From positions 10,095,907 through 10,159,906 of the forward strand of contig NC_092584.1 of assembly GCF_016086655.4 (NCBI RefSeq): a stretch of 64,000 bases of DNA, written 5' to 3'. The first letter of the stretch is position 1. Every line of letters begins with the position of its first letter. Under the pieces are notes generated by a model, which did not search any database, was not told where the DNA came from, and saw only the letters and a program-made list of their open reading frames with translations. The stretch comes from Lepeophtheirus salmonis. Lineage: Eukaryota; Arthropoda; Copepoda; Siphonostomatoida; Caligidae. Below are positions 1 through 12,488 of this stretch, piece by piece. Both the position numbers and the translations under genes were made by a program.

Positions 1-549
1 ATCTAATAATTCAATTTTTTTCCCAAAAATTTAAATTTTTGTTCCAAAAAAAGTTCAAAAACTAAACCCCAAAAAATATAACCTGCAGACTCTCCCGTAT
101 GCTCCCATAATTCTTAAAGCTGAGAGCTGAAATTGGGACTAGTGAGTACATTTGGGTCCTGTGCATGTTATTTTACCCTGTATTTGGGCCAATTGCCCCA
201 ATGGTAACTATGAATGAAAGCAAGAATGTGCTCAATTATGTGTCCTTCAATTATAATTTACTTTATGATGTTCTATACGTAATTCATTTCAAATAATATG
301 ACAGGATAGTCTGAGAGTATATAAGAGATAAATATCAGTTGGTATGATTGACTGATATGGCTAACTACTAACTGATTTAGGCCCTTTTTTTCGTTTTTAT
401 TTTTTAAAGGATGAAGGTAACGACGTGCTATTTTATAGAGAAAAAGTAACAAAATATTTCCCTCTTAAAACTTACTTAACCTTTGATTAATACATTTAAA
501 TTATATTTGTACATAATAAAATATATATATATTATATTTAATATTCTAG
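1..549. other. Intron or upstream sequence of the GSE1-like gene
   Basis: No coding sequence is recognisable here. The first ~100 bases are an AT-rich repeat (runs of AAAAATTTAAATTTTT type) with a short GC-richer edge containing CCTGCAGAC, resembling an inverted copy of the dispersed AT-rich family described at 10977. A polypyrimidine stretch and AG at 548-549 mark the splice acceptor of the next exon. Confidence 0.5.
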
Positions 550-3500
550 GTTGTCATAAGAACTCTGGCCAAGGAGAAAGTATTCAAATGCAAATATGTG
601 ATTCCTCGCCTAAAATATGTGCTATAGTTGAACCCAATAATACTCCTAAAAAAGATGGCATACACGAAAATGGAGGCACTTCTAGCTTTGCAACTGCACT
701 CCGTAACCTTGCTATAAATGTGGAGATGAACTCTACGGCATCTTCTTTCAGCGGACATAGCTCCTCGTCATCAAGCACTTCTTCCACAAATAGCAATGGG
801 GGTAGTAATGTGGAAGAAGTGCTTGTTAGGATGCCCATCCCGGCTCAAAGTGCTTTTTTTGATGTTAGAAAGGTAAGTCTAAAGTTTTTTTGTTTTCTAA
901 TCAACTAAAAAACTACCTATCGACGAACTAACAAATATTATGGCAGGGATCACAAAGAGCGCTTGATTAGTTAACTGAGGCACAGGGTAGTTAACCTTCA
1001 ATTAATTTGCCTCCGTGTAATCCGTCAGGGCTGCGGAGTAGGACTCAGTACCCTTTTTGAAGAAATTGGAGTCAGGAGTCGGAAAAATTTGTAGCAACTC
1101 CGACTCAAGCTACAAAACTTATTGTAGTAAGACTTATTTATAATCTAAGGCTTACATTAGTGTTCGGAGAGTTCTTTGTTTTGTTTTTTTAAATGGTTAT
1201 AAATAAATAATAGATATTAATTGCTATTAAATTTATGAAACTTGAACTTTAACTCATTCACAAGTTTACTACACTCATTTCAAAGTGCTCTAATTCTTGA
1301 ACATATCTAAAGTCTTACATATTATGTTGGTTATAATGCTAGTTCATTATTTAGTCTTGTAAATAGTCAATTTCATCAAAGTAAAGTGTAGCGTTTCATT
1401 GAGATGTTCTTTGCATTGTTGTTTCACGGTTAGGTGTGTATAAATTATGCTCAGAAACTTATGAATGTAGAAGCAAGATATAGATATATTTTGATCCATT
1501 TCATTTGTTGTTCATCTTGTTAAATATCTAAATATTTTCTTTATACCTGGCACAATTATTTACTACATAAAAAAAAAGTATATTAAATCTATATTTATCT
1601 ACAATAATAAAATGAAATATGTTGTCAGTTGAATTTTCATTTTTTTTTTTTTTGTAAAAGGTAACTAAAATCTCGTAATGAAAAGTTATTTAAAGGGAAA
1701 CAAACAAATAATAAAAATAACCGGGTATTATTGATACCCGGTGATTTGTTTCTGATTTGTCTGAGTATCCGTAGTATTTCTTTGGACTACAATTTGTTTT
1801 CCTTCAAAATTAAAAATAAGGATTAAATTATTATGTATCACTTGAGAAAATGAAACTTTTGAAATTCAGCACCATCCCCTTTCAAATTCAAACTTTGGAA
1901 TCCCTTTACAAATAGAGAATCTCGTCAAAAAAAAGTCATTTTTAAATGGCTATAGAGTTCAAAAAACGCCTTTTTATGACTGAAACTTTAGAAAAATAAT
2001 TTTTTAAATTAAAATGCAAAAAAGATCAAATTAACAGGTTACTCTAAAAAATTTGGACACCTTAGTACATACGGTGAAATAAAATTAATAGGAAGTTGAC
2101 CTTTTTGTGACCTTTGACCTTTTATATGACCTTCAAACTGTACTTTATGAATTTAAAATTTTATATGTCTATTACTTTAAACATGAACAGGGTTTAATGA
2201 TCACGACATTCCCGAGTTTCTTCTTATTACTGTGACAATACATTAAAAAATACGCATTCTACCCCAAAAATTCAAGTTTTTGGGGTAAGGGGGATGGGGA
2301 TTTCGGCAGGATTTTTTTTCATTTTGCATCCGAAAATTTGGGCTAAAAAGGAATTTGATTTTAACACAGTATTATTTAAACTAGTATTAAAATACCAAAG
2401 TTCAGTTTTTTAGTATATTGCAATGGGGACGTCACCTACCTAACATGATTATCATTATGCAGCAAAAACATTACTTTTCTGATTCATGAAAGTTTTTTGT
2501 TTTGGAAAAATATGCTAATTTGCCGTATCCTGCATTATATTGAGTGCTACTTGGCATTCAAGGAATTGAAGTTGAACCCATTTTCTTAATAGACTTAATA
2601 TATATTATAAACTACTCTTCAAGTTATGAATTAAATCAAAATGGCCAATTTGGAACCCCAACATTTACCTCCCCCCTTTAATTGGTCAATCAGACGGAGT
2701 TGCGCGGATCAAGTATAAATAACCATTATACTATTACAATTACCCCATCTGCAAGAGGAATCTTCTTTCAAATCCATATACATAAAGTAGATTTCCTTCT
2801 CTAGGAACGACCGAGACGTGAACCTACTCATATTGAGTTCAAAAAAATAATTTCTACCCAGCACGTTGTCCATTGAGCTACGCCTTTCATTTTTAAAAAC
2901 TTGAGAGTATTATTGAATGACGTCATTGGACTGATGACGTTAAAAGTCTAACCCAAACTGATTTCCAAGCTGGAGTGCTTTGACAATGCAACATTTAAAC
3001 CATCAGTGAGATTATGATTAGCGAGATAATGCCGTGATTGATTTGGTGATTTTCATATTTTTTGTTATAATGGTTCTAAGAATGATACCAGCCAAGTGTT
3101 GAAGCATTCATATAATGAAATGAATCAATTAATATTCAGTTAATTATTCAATTAGTGACATTGCATCTTTAAAAATTGAAGGATAATAAATGCTGGAATC
3201 CTCATTATAAAGTATTACAGCATGAATATCTATTTATTATTTTTCGAAAAGTGTACATCGGCCAAATGGCTTTCGGGTTTTTTTTTTTTTAAGTTATATT
3301 AAAGTTATTTCTCATCTTAAAATAAAATATGACACTCTGCCAAGAAAAAAGTACAAATTTTGGGATATGTATAGAGTAAATTGAGTCATGGAGTTTATGT
3401 ACTTGAATTATGCATTGCATTCCAAAATTATGAGACTTTTTTTGGAAATTATCAACTTTAAAGGCTATTTTTTACATTATAGGGGTTTGATCGCCACATA

Positions 3501-6500
3501 CGACATGCTGGGCTGCCTATTCGTGCTCCATCGAAGAAAGTTCCTACTATACCCTCGCCCATGACACCAGTGCCCCCCAAAACAAAGTATCACCATCCTG
3601 GAGATCGAGGAATAGGGACTGGATTTCAGCCCTACAGAGCTCATCATTCAGTCTGTGAAGGTTCAATTATAAGTCCAGGCTCTCATCCGAGTCAAAGTAA
3701 TTCATCCTCCTCCTATACAATCATTTCGCCCACATATACGTTTCCCATACGTGGTCCTCCACATTTGCCATATCCAGTCAGGTAAGTTCTCTATACCAGT
3801 GTTGCAGTGGTACAAATGTGACAGAGGAGGCCTGAGTAAATTTGAACGCTCCCAGGCTTCAAATTTATGAAAGGTCATTTGTTTCAATGTAACTCTTTGT
3901 ATTTTTTTTTTTTCTTTTTTAGAAAAATTAATTCATATTGCTTTTCGATTAAGGTAGTGAAGTATCAGTTCTTATTTAGGACTGATGTTTTTATACTCCC
4001 GTCCAGTTCAGTTTTGGTCCGGTCCTGTTCAGTCCTGTAAATCAATCTTAAAACTGATAAACTTTGGTCTTATGACGTTTTTAATTTTTCTTATTTTTTG
4101 TCAGTTCTGTACCCCCATTCCGAAGGACAGACGTTCTTAAAGACAAGTCCTAAGACTGGACTTGACTGAATAATTTTTTTATTTATTTATTAATTATTTC
4201 ACTTTTTGACCTGAATGAAAATTTTATTTTTAGAAAATATATATATTTATTTTCCCAAACGGGTCATTTTAATAAAACTTTTTCTTAATTTTCCTCCAAA
4301 TTTCGTGCCCTCCAACTTATTTGCCCTATATAATATTCTTCACTAGAGGGATTTGGGGGGATGGAGTGGCACTGCACCACTTCTCTATACACATTTCTCA
4401 TGGATATTCAATTTCGAAATTTTCTTTTGCAGTTATGAGTCTACAAGTCTGTATCAACCCCAGTATGAAACTTATATGCCGAGCATGGCAACATCTTCCC
4501 CCGTGATTCCTATATCAACTCCCTTCATTACAACAACATCAAATACCCCTAAATCGAGTACAGTTGTATCTTCGGGAGAATCACCGTGCAATCAGTCAAA
4601 GTTGAAATCCAATAAGGAACTAAGTAAAAAATCAAATAGATCGTGTAACGAGAAATATGCCTGGGATGAGGATGGGTCTCCTTCTCTTCCAAAGAAAAAA
4701 TGTCTATTTGTTCGACCCTTCGAGGATAATTATAGCTCTCAAAAGAAATTCTCAATTATCAATCCATCTTTTAAAGAACCAGTTTTGAACACAACCGCGT
4801 ATCATCCTCCGAGTTCAACATACATTCAGTTAACTTCTCCTATCAAGCAAGAGGAGTCTACGAATCATCAAATGACTATCCGTGAAACAAATTCAATTAA
4901 CCCAAGTATTAAAATAGAAGAAACTGAAGTCAAAGCCAATGCAAAGGAATTAAAAACTGAGGTTCGTATCCCATTAAATATAAACTTTTGAAAAAGGCAT
5001 TGCCCAATATTTAGAGAGTTAGTAAGTCCAGTTCCAAAACATCATTCAAAGTGCAAAAATAAAAGAAAAATTTATTTCACATTGGTCAGTTTTAGGCTCA
5101 TTTATGAACAATTTCAGTTCAGATGCTCAATCTTTATTTTCTTCAATTAGTTTATTTAAACAAAACGACGACCACGAGATACATTTTTTGCCAAATTTAG
5201 TTGGCTATGATAAAGCTTTTTTCTTTGCGAGATGTTCATTTTAAAGTACCGCAGATTATGTGAGTTATTTTTTTAGGTGACAAAGGTAATTTCCAACCCC
5301 CCTCTTTCTAAAATTCAACTATTAGGACATGAACGTTGCTTTTTTATATTAGTTTGTTAACAAAATGACAGACAGTCTTGCAGCAAAATAATACAACTCC
5401 CTGAATGATGATATTATTTAATCGATATTCATAAACCAAAATGTATTTGTCTGTATGAATTTTTAAGCCAAATTATTTTAATTTTTGGAAAAAAAATTAT
5501 ATATTGATTTAGCTACAAGTCCTCCAGCCCATCCCCTGCAGACGCTTCTTATGTTACTGACATAAAGAGCACGGTAAAAATTGATCACAGCACGCACCAT
5601 TTTTTTAGACAAGCTACAGACTGGCACACCACCCTGTAGAGAATATATATTTTTTAGTTTTCTCATGCACTTATTGTGTGAAATTATGTAGTTGCAGAAT
5701 TAGTTATAGAGTCATTCAGGAAATTTGTTTTCTCGGACAAAAATAAAAAAATATTCGTAAAGCCAACAAAATTTGGACAAAAATTGAGCACGTGCTGATT
5801 GTTTCGCATCTTAACTATAGCGTTCCCCTTTGGCTAATAGATATCTTGGGGAACAATAAAAAAGGAGCCCTCTATTCAAAGATTTTTTTCGTTAACACGT
5901 TTTTATTTTTATTGCATCACGCAACCTTTCCTCTAAAAAGAAACAGAAAAAAGCCCAAAATTATCCGGGCTAATGAGTCATCTCAGACTATCACTCTCAT
6001 ATTATTTCTACCCAATTTTTAAAATGAATTAAGTCAGTATATTTCATAATTTTAACATTGTTTTTTTAATCGATACTTTATTAATATTGCTTAGTAATAT
6101 TTTATTATAAGTGTAGTTAGATATTAGTATTTCCATATGAGAGCCAAATTTCTTCATAAAATTAATAAGATGTCCAGTATAGGTGTATAGATGTATATAC
6201 GACGAGGAATCAAAAAGAAATTGTATTCTTGTTCTTTTAGTAACGGAGTTATGGAATAACTAATTTCTTGGTGTATTCTACAAAAAGAATCAAATTATGA
6301 AATAGCCATGACGTATCAAGTGAGGCGAGGACATTGACAGCTGACAACAAAACTCATAGGGTATTTTTGTGTGAGCGAGGTAACACCGTGCTAATGATTC
6401 ATTTTTTTACCCCAGGCATTCAGACGTTCAAACTTGAACAGAATGCATGGACGGCGTTCATTTTCGCTCCATATCAAACCCTGGTAAATTTGCATAATAT

Positions 6501-9500
6501 ATATATTTGCTATGAGGAGCTTTGTTAGCTTTCATCATTTGGGCTCCAAAAATTATTAACACTGTTATACTGTTACTTATATAAATAGGCTCATTTATAT
6601 ATAAACTAGGAGAATAATAGCATAATATTAGGGGGGGTTAGCGACGCCACTATTTGTAATAATGTTCTTCATATTTATTAATGGATGTTTATTTCCCCAA
6701 TTAGCCAGAGACTCATGTGATTCAATCAGAAAAGAAGTCTTCGCTCAACAACGTCACTGCAAAAATAAGCAAAGAGTCTGTACTGTCAGACTTTAAACAG
6801 AAGGATATAATTCAATCTGAATCAACTCAAAATGGATCTTTTAAAAAATTGGATAAAATCAAGTCCCATCGAAGTTTACGCAACATTCCAAGTCGTAAAA
6901 AAACATCGACTTCACTCCTCCAATCCAATCCTCGTAATCCATTATTACAAAAATAATAATTAAAGGACGTATTATCACTCTATAATATTTATTTTCTCTA
7001 ATGTAGATACAATATTAAAGTCAGAGAGGAGGATGATGGTGACACGCTCTCCTAGTCCACCAAATGAATATATGGAAAAGATGGAAATCTACGATGCCTC
7101 CTCTTCTCCTTCCCTACCTTTACCTTCTACATTGCCACATTTGAATAAACTCCCAGAATCGTCTGCTAAAAGAATGTACCTCCAGTTAATTAATTTAACT
7201 CGTGTTCCAGAGAACAAAAAACAAGGTAATATATGTTTTAGTTCGGTTTATCAATAATATAAATGGTTGTAGCAGGGTTAATATAAATACAAGGTGTGAC
7301 CATCACATCGGGCTGTATAGAATCTTCATTTTGATGTACCATACTGAATGTTGAGCAGCACAGGCAGATTTTAACAAAACACGCAACCACTCATAATGTA
7401 TGAGGTAAATTTTGCTAGAATATTTGCTTTAATGTATTGTAGCGATTCCTGTGCAAAAAAAAAACAATCGGATTTTTTACCAATCACGCAACCACTCATC
7501 TACTATAACGTCAATATTAAAAGCGTGGTTCTGTCCTTGATCACGTCAATAACTTTGTGTATTTCTTTTTTTAATCCGTTCCAGTACTGACAGTCCAAAT
7601 GACCGATGGTCTTAAGGACTGCTCCTATGAGTCCTTGGGACCGGACCAGACCAAATAAATAAGGACTGACACAATAATAGGTTGTACATGGTTCAGGTTC
7701 CGGTCATGGTTCAAAGTATAGACCTTTATTTTTACCCTAGGCCTAGCTTATACTAAAACTGTCCTTTATTTGTGACTCACACCCTTTAATTTGCCCAATT
7801 AATCAATAAATGTAGATATACTAAATGCTAATTTATGGAGAGGGAAAAGTAGGCGTGTGCGGGCGGAAGTGTATACGTGTTTTGGGGATCCCCGTAGAAA
7901 TGCTGGTTGTTAATTAGTTACATTGGGAAAATCTATTTGACATCAATTATACTTAATGTAGATCAATTCTTAATCTTTTACCACCTATAATTTTGTTTCT
8001 CTATCTGTTCCTTTGTTTAATCGGACCCTTTGCTGGAAAATAAGATAATCTTCTAAATCTCAAATTAAGGTGAATGTATCAAATAAAAAATATAATGGAC
8101 TTTCAAAAATTTAATTATTTAGTATCTTCTAATGTTTCCAAGTTGATGCGAAGTACATCAATTTTAATACGACATTAGCACCTTCAATCTTTATTATTGC
8201 GCAATATGGAAGTACTTTGTCTTAATTTTTAACATCTCCTTTATTTTCCTATATCAATCCTTAATTGTCTGAAAAGTGGGGGAAGATATTCATATACTCA
8301 AATTTTATATCATATAATTCAATTACGGGTATTTAAAGTACCATTTTTTTGTAAAATACTATACTCTGTAATCCCAGAAAATTTCATTCAATTCTATTAA
8401 TGTTTAAGAAAGTTGTGTTGTTTTATTCAAATCTCATATTAGACCACGAATTTTGGTGTAGTTTATAATATTATAATATTTGGAAGAGAAGGGAATAAAA
8501 TCCGATGATAAATTGGTCAAAACTTCCTTAATATTGAAGCTAGAGACATGATTTTGGTATTAAAATGTATTTTTTACCATTATCTATTAGATAAAACAGG
8601 TTTAAAAGGGGAGGGGGGTGGGAAGAATTTGAATTTCGTTCAATATATTTTAATGGTTTCTTACTTATCCAGAGGGTTTGACAGCCACGTTAGCTGTTGG
8701 CTAGTAAAAATACCAGTAGGGTACATGGCGACTATCTGTATCTAGCCGGTTGGCTACGTAATGCCTCATATACATGGGTGTACTTAAATCATTAGTATAA
8801 CTGTGGGCCAATGTCTCATACGTCAAATAGACATTGAAAACAAAAGCTATTAGTGGTTTTTTAAAGAAAATATATTTTTTTAATTCTAAGAAACCAAGAC
8901 CCCCTCCAAATATAATCCTGTTTATCCTGTAATCTCTACACATTAATAATATATAGAAATATCGGACAATTTATGCAAATATTCGGGTGCGCTAGTTTGT
9001 GATACATCTCCAAATTAGTCGTCCCAGTATTCCTGTTCTTTTATTCACTATTAAAAATAATCGAGTGCTATACAAGAAAGAACGAAAACACCCTAGTGCC
9101 ATAAAACTGAACCCAAGAAGTGTCCTATTAAACTATATACACACCTCTATGAAAAAATCTTTGCTAAAAAAAACAGTCAAATAAGGCAACCCACAAAGAC
9201 TTATTATAGATAAACATCCTTAGCACAGGCTCTTGAGACCTGAATAAATTAATTTTAACCAGGTCTTGATAACCAGTCTTGACAATAGGTCTGTGTAGGG
9301 AGAGGTCTAATGTGTGTGTTTTTGCGTTTGGAGGCTTGTCTTAAGAAATTAGGTTAACTTTTCAATTTTTTCAGGTTTCCATGTTAGCATCACATGTGTT
9401 AGCTATCAATTTCACCTGGGAGCATTAATATGTCATAAAAAAATACTCTGCAAAATTTCAATTAAAGAACAAAAAGTTAGGGACACTTTTTCACCTAATG

Positions 9501-12413
9501 TGTGGGCTCCAATGTGTGTATAAGACTTTTTCGTGCTTAACTAAAAAAATGATACCTTTTCAATAAATTAATATAATTTATTTTTATCTAAAGACTCTTG
9601 TGTCTTTCTCCTCCCCATTCAATAGAAATAATATATTCTTCGCTTCGCAAAGTTATCTCCTTAGTATTTAGAGGTTGCGAGAATTGAATTTCAACTTTCC
9701 TCTGCCGCTGTCTCCAATTTCGAGATAGAAAGAGAAAGTATGACGTATGGGAAAACTTATGGATTGTACCCTTATAATAAAGTGACAAACAGCAAGCCTT
9801 TAATTAGAGGGGGTACCCGCTTATCGCGGTTTTTAAGAAGAAGAAAAATCCACGTTGTACGGGGACTTTTTTAGTACTAAAACTCGTAAAATAAAGTTAA
9901 ATTATTTTTCAAAGTACACTTTTAACTATTTTTTTGCATGGTTCGGACAATAAACACAATATATTCATCATAAATTATTTAAAAGAAATGTCTGCCAGAC
10001 AAGATATTTTTAAAATAATTTTAGAATTTAATCTTAATCTGGTATTTACTTGATTTTTAATCCCAACATTTCAATTCTGTAAAATTGAAAGAGTAGGCAC
10101 TTAGGCAATATTTATTCAGTAACCCTTTTAATTGCAAGTCTGCATAATAAGTATCAACTAGATTTAGGATTTTTGAGCGATTTTTTCAGCCAAAATAAGC
10201 AATGAGGAGAGCTACATTTTTGAAAAATGAGCATATAAAATAAAGAAAATGATTAATTTGTATTTAAAGGAAAATATAGTTTTATCAGAATAACTTTAAG
10301 TAATTGGTATTTTTTATATTCCCAAAGATTTTACAAAGATTTTCTTCCGTTAATTTTTGCCTTCGATCAGTATTTGTAGTTTGTAAAAAACGCCTACATT
10401 AGTAGTTGAAGGAAATTTGAAGTTGCCCTGATTTTCAGGAGTCTTATTAGATGGAGAAATCTCATCATCACCACCACTGATAGTACGTCCAACCTTTAAC
10501 TTAAATGAAAGATCTTTGTATTTGGCGCAAATGTATTTCTCATTTCTTGAAAGATTCAATGGGGATTATTCAAGAGTCAATTGCGCTCCAAATGTATCCT
10601 TCCTCTAATTGGCTGTTGTCTGAATCTGGCTCCCTTCCATATCCAATCATGTAATCATAACCCTCATTTCATCATATTTATATATTTTACCTCCAGAAAG
10701 AAAACCTAATGGAGTAAGGTCTATTTTTCCCTCCAAAAATATCATCAAGTTATCATCAAAAGCTGGTGTGTAATCTAAATAGAACCCAAACTGTCTATAT
10801 TTAGTTCATACCAAAACCGAAAAATGAGCCATTTCCCACAAAAACAGGGCATAACGATTTTTTTTTTTCCCATTAAAACGGTCAAAGTGAACAATTTGTG
10901 AGCGATTAAGCGATCGCTCACAAATCTTAAGTCTAGTAATAACTAAAAGTTTTCGTCACTTATCGATACTCCCCCCCATCAGGGGCATCTGCAAGGGGTG
11001 GCTAGAGGGACTGTATACCTCCCCAGACTAAGGAATTTTGGCTTTTTACTAGAAATTATCAAATATTAAATTTTTTATCAAAAATTTAATTTTTAAAATT
11101 ACTTTTTTGTGAATAGTTGTTAATTTTTGATTTTTTTTTCCAAAAAATTTAATTTTTGAATTTTTTCCAAAAAATTTTATTTAAAAAAAAATTAATTTTC
11201 AAACTTTTTTCAAAAAATTTTATGTTTTGAATTTTATTTTTCATGCAAAAACTAAGCCCTAAAAATTAATTATATTTTTCCAAAAAATTTAATATATGAA
11301 ATTGAATTTCTAAACTTTGTCCCAGCCAATACAAAGTTTAATAAATCTATTACATGAACATATTGGAACAAACTCATCAACATCTACAAAAAAATCTTTT
11401 TTGCCTTAGCATAATATCGTTTTTTATAACTCATAATAGTATAGTATGATTACAATTTACATCCTTGAAAACTTCCTTTATATTTAAAATACCAAGAGCA
11501 TAACTAAAATTTGTTACCCATTATGGTATAACTACCATTCAAATAAATAAAACATAGTATTCTATTATAAATTATAACTTGAACCGGATTCGCATGAATC
11601 GCTAGACCGATATAAGTATAACTTAGCTAATATATATATGTAAATTGAATTATGGTCTCTTTCATTCATTTCTAGAGAGGGAAGATATTTGGAATGCAGT
11701 CCTTGATGATCGAATGCATCGAAATTCTATCAACACAACGACAAAGTACCTCATTCAGCTACGAAATATGAATCTAGTCAAGTCACCCAAGCTACATATG
11801 GGTTTTTTATCTCCAAACAATCTCTCAAAGTCAAATAAATCGTCTACATCTCGCAAAACTCATTTCATCACCACGATGCATAATGGCTTAAATCATCCAA
11901 AATTACCAATAGATCTAGGAAGCTTGGTTCCCGTCTCAAAATCCCTACTCACTGAAGTCAAGAAAACAAATACCGCCCCTCCAATCGTTGTCACGAAACA
12001 AATGATACAAAACTCAAATAGCTCACCAATTTCTGTCAACTCTGCCATTCTTAGCGTGGGTTCAAATACGTTTGAGCTTAAAAGTGTCACACCAGCATGG
12101 ACTGGTATTGAAAATGTGATTGAGGGTTACAAAAAACATCATCAAGGTAAGGAAAAGAGTACTCAATATCCATAAATAAATATAATAAGCAAATTTTGTT
12201 TTTACAGAGAGAGACAATGAAATACATGGATTAAACCACCACTTGAACATTCTAAAACAAGAGGAATCCAAGAAAATATCTCAGTTTGATACGTTCACTT
12301 CACAAATGGCCAACTCGGTTCGTCATAGAAATTCCCTTAAAAGTAAAAAATCTAAACTTCAAGAGAATATTAAAGAATTTGCCGATCTTTTAATTAAATT
12401 AAAAAATCTATAG
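550..12413 (+). CDS. GSE1: GSE1-like coiled-coil protein (3' portion, seven exons)
   Basis: Inferred exons are 550-872, 3483-3781, 4433-4961, 6705-6933 (or to 6894), 7007-7225, 11676-12146 and 12208-12413; all reading phases join. Recognition is by collinear similarity to vertebrate GSE1 (genetic suppressor element 1, a coiled-coil protein of BHC/CoREST-type chromatin complexes; family knowledge). The N-terminal exon has SSFATALRNLA, like SSFAAALRKLA. The fifth exon has RSPSPP followed by YLQLINLTRVPENKK, like FLTIFNLTHISAEKR. The sixth ends WTGIENVIEGYKKH, like WQGIEAVFEAYQEH. The last exon is a ~68-residue charged coiled coil ending LLIKLKNL. From the first in-frame ATG at 588 about 745 residues are encoded, against about 1,200 in human; the long Arg/Glu-rich central coil is missing. 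Upstream exons may lie outside the window. The protein is probably nuclear. The end of the fourth exon is uncertain because two in-phase donors exist. Confidence 0.82.
1028..1575 (+). repeat. Dispersed ~550 bp repeat, hAT-like terminus (copy 1)
   Basis: The copy starts with CAGGGCTGCGGAGTAGGACT, a GGAGTCGG-rich terminus of the kind common in non-autonomous hAT elements, and runs to TATACCTGGCACAATTATTT near 1570. The reverse complement of the same sequence occurs at 30380-30953. No ORF is visible. It lies in an intron of the GSE1-like gene. Confidence 0.6.
1720..1742. repeat. Perfect short hairpin
   Basis: ACCGGGTAT and ATACCCGGT form a 9-base perfect stem around a five-base loop. The arms resemble the TACCGGG terminus of the mariner at 41725, so this may be the fused ends of a lost element. 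Confidence 0.5.
2260..2287. repeat. 11-bp perfect inverted repeat
   Basis: TACCCCAAAAA at 2260-2270 and TTTTTGGGGTA at 2277-2287 pair perfectly around TTCAAG. It is intronic. I see no other element boundary next to it. Confidence 0.5.
2800..2885 (-). repeat. tRNA-derived SINE-like head
   Basis: On the minus strand TAGCTCAATGG (plus 2870-2880) matches a polymerase III A box. GGTTCACGTCTC (plus 2813-2824) resembles a B box at roughly tRNA spacing. The flanking arms do not pair as a tRNA acceptor stem and the anticodon region is A/T-rich, so this is better read as a tRNA-derived SINE or relic than as a working tRNA. Confidence 0.45.
3960..4170 (+). repeat. Dispersed repeat with GGTCCTTATTTAGGAC-type core
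   Basis: This is a tract with recurring motifs such as TTCTTATTTAGGACTGATG, GGTCCGGTCC and AAGTCCTAAGACTGG. Related tracts sit near 7590-7680 (inverted), 31040-31120, 31330-31430 (inverted) and 62310-62380. It is non-coding and probably a short non-autonomous mobile element. Confidence 0.5.
5330..5690 (+). repeat. Dispersed repeat containing ACAACTCCCTGAATGA (copy 1)
   Basis: The sequence shares AACGTTGCTT, TATATTAGTTTGT, AATACAACTCCCTGAATGA and a trailing ACACCACC-containing block with 52500-52745. An inverted partial copy lies at 49110-49265. It is non-coding and lies in an intron of the GSE1-like gene. Confidence 0.6.
5700..6704. other. Intronic sequence with repeat debris
   Basis: No exon is visible. 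The stretch 5890-6040 (with CACGCAACCTTTC) and the tract around 6360-6400 (GAGCGAGGTAACACCGTGCT) resemble sequences near 50640-50940 and 51480-51720, so they belong to another low-complexity dispersed family. Confidence 0.4.
10140..10640 (+). repeat. Dispersed ~500 bp repeat (copy 1)
   Basis: It is collinear with 56800-57350. Shared landmarks are TTTGTATTTAAAGGAAAATA, TTAGTAGTTGAAGGAAATTT, GATCTCATCATCA-type text, and CCTTCCTCTAATTGGCTGTT at the end. A 69-codon minus-strand ORF in this copy (10350-10559) is broken in the other, so any coding capacity is ancient. Confidence 0.65.
10894..10925. repeat. 13-bp perfect stem-loop
   Basis: ATTTGTGAGCGAT (10894-10906) and ATCGCTCACAAAT (10913-10925) are exact reverse complements around a six-base loop. 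The arms are GC-richer than the surrounding intron. Function is unknown; it could be a MITE core. Confidence 0.6.
10977..11300 (+). repeat. AT-rich tandem-like repeat with CAGGGGC head
   Basis: A GC-rich head (CAGGGGCATCTGCAAGGGGT) is followed by irregular units of AAAAAATTTAATTTTTGAAT and GTGAATAGTTGT type. The same head-plus-tail layout recurs at 15460 and 27990. Tail-like or inverted copies lie at 1-100, 33770-34060, 51070-51400 and 58240-58580. Confidence 0.65.
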
Positions 12414-12423
12414 ATTACAATGA

Positions 12424-12429
12424 AATAAA
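12424..12429 (+). terminator. Poly(A) signal of the GSE1-like gene
   Basis: AATAAA lies 11 bases after the TAG stop at 12411-12413 and is followed by an AT-rich tract. It fits a short 3' UTR, since the convergent ADCK2-like stop codon is only about 60 bases further on. Confidence 0.5.
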
Positions 12430-12488
12430 ATATATATATATAACTATATAAATCACAGATTGCTTTAATGAATTAACATAATCATAGC

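Larger units (their letters stand above)
7226..11675. other. Large intron of the GSE1-like gene
   Basis: This 4.45 kb intron holds an inverted copy of the GGTCC repeat near 7590-7680, the first copy of a ~500 bp repeat pair at 10140-10640, a strong hairpin at 10894-10925 and an AT-rich repeat at 10977-11300. I see no credible exon. The donor at 7226 and acceptor at 11675 join in phase. Confidence 0.6.

Noticed and set aside
483..549. Possible N-terminal extension of the first GSE1 exon (start ATTAATACA...)
   Set aside because: The residues before 550 are AT-driven hydrophobic text and a splice acceptor lies at 548-549, so this is intron.
584..838. 84-codon ORF on the minus strand
   Set aside because: It is the antisense of the serine-rich GSE1 exon; no homology and no separate signals.
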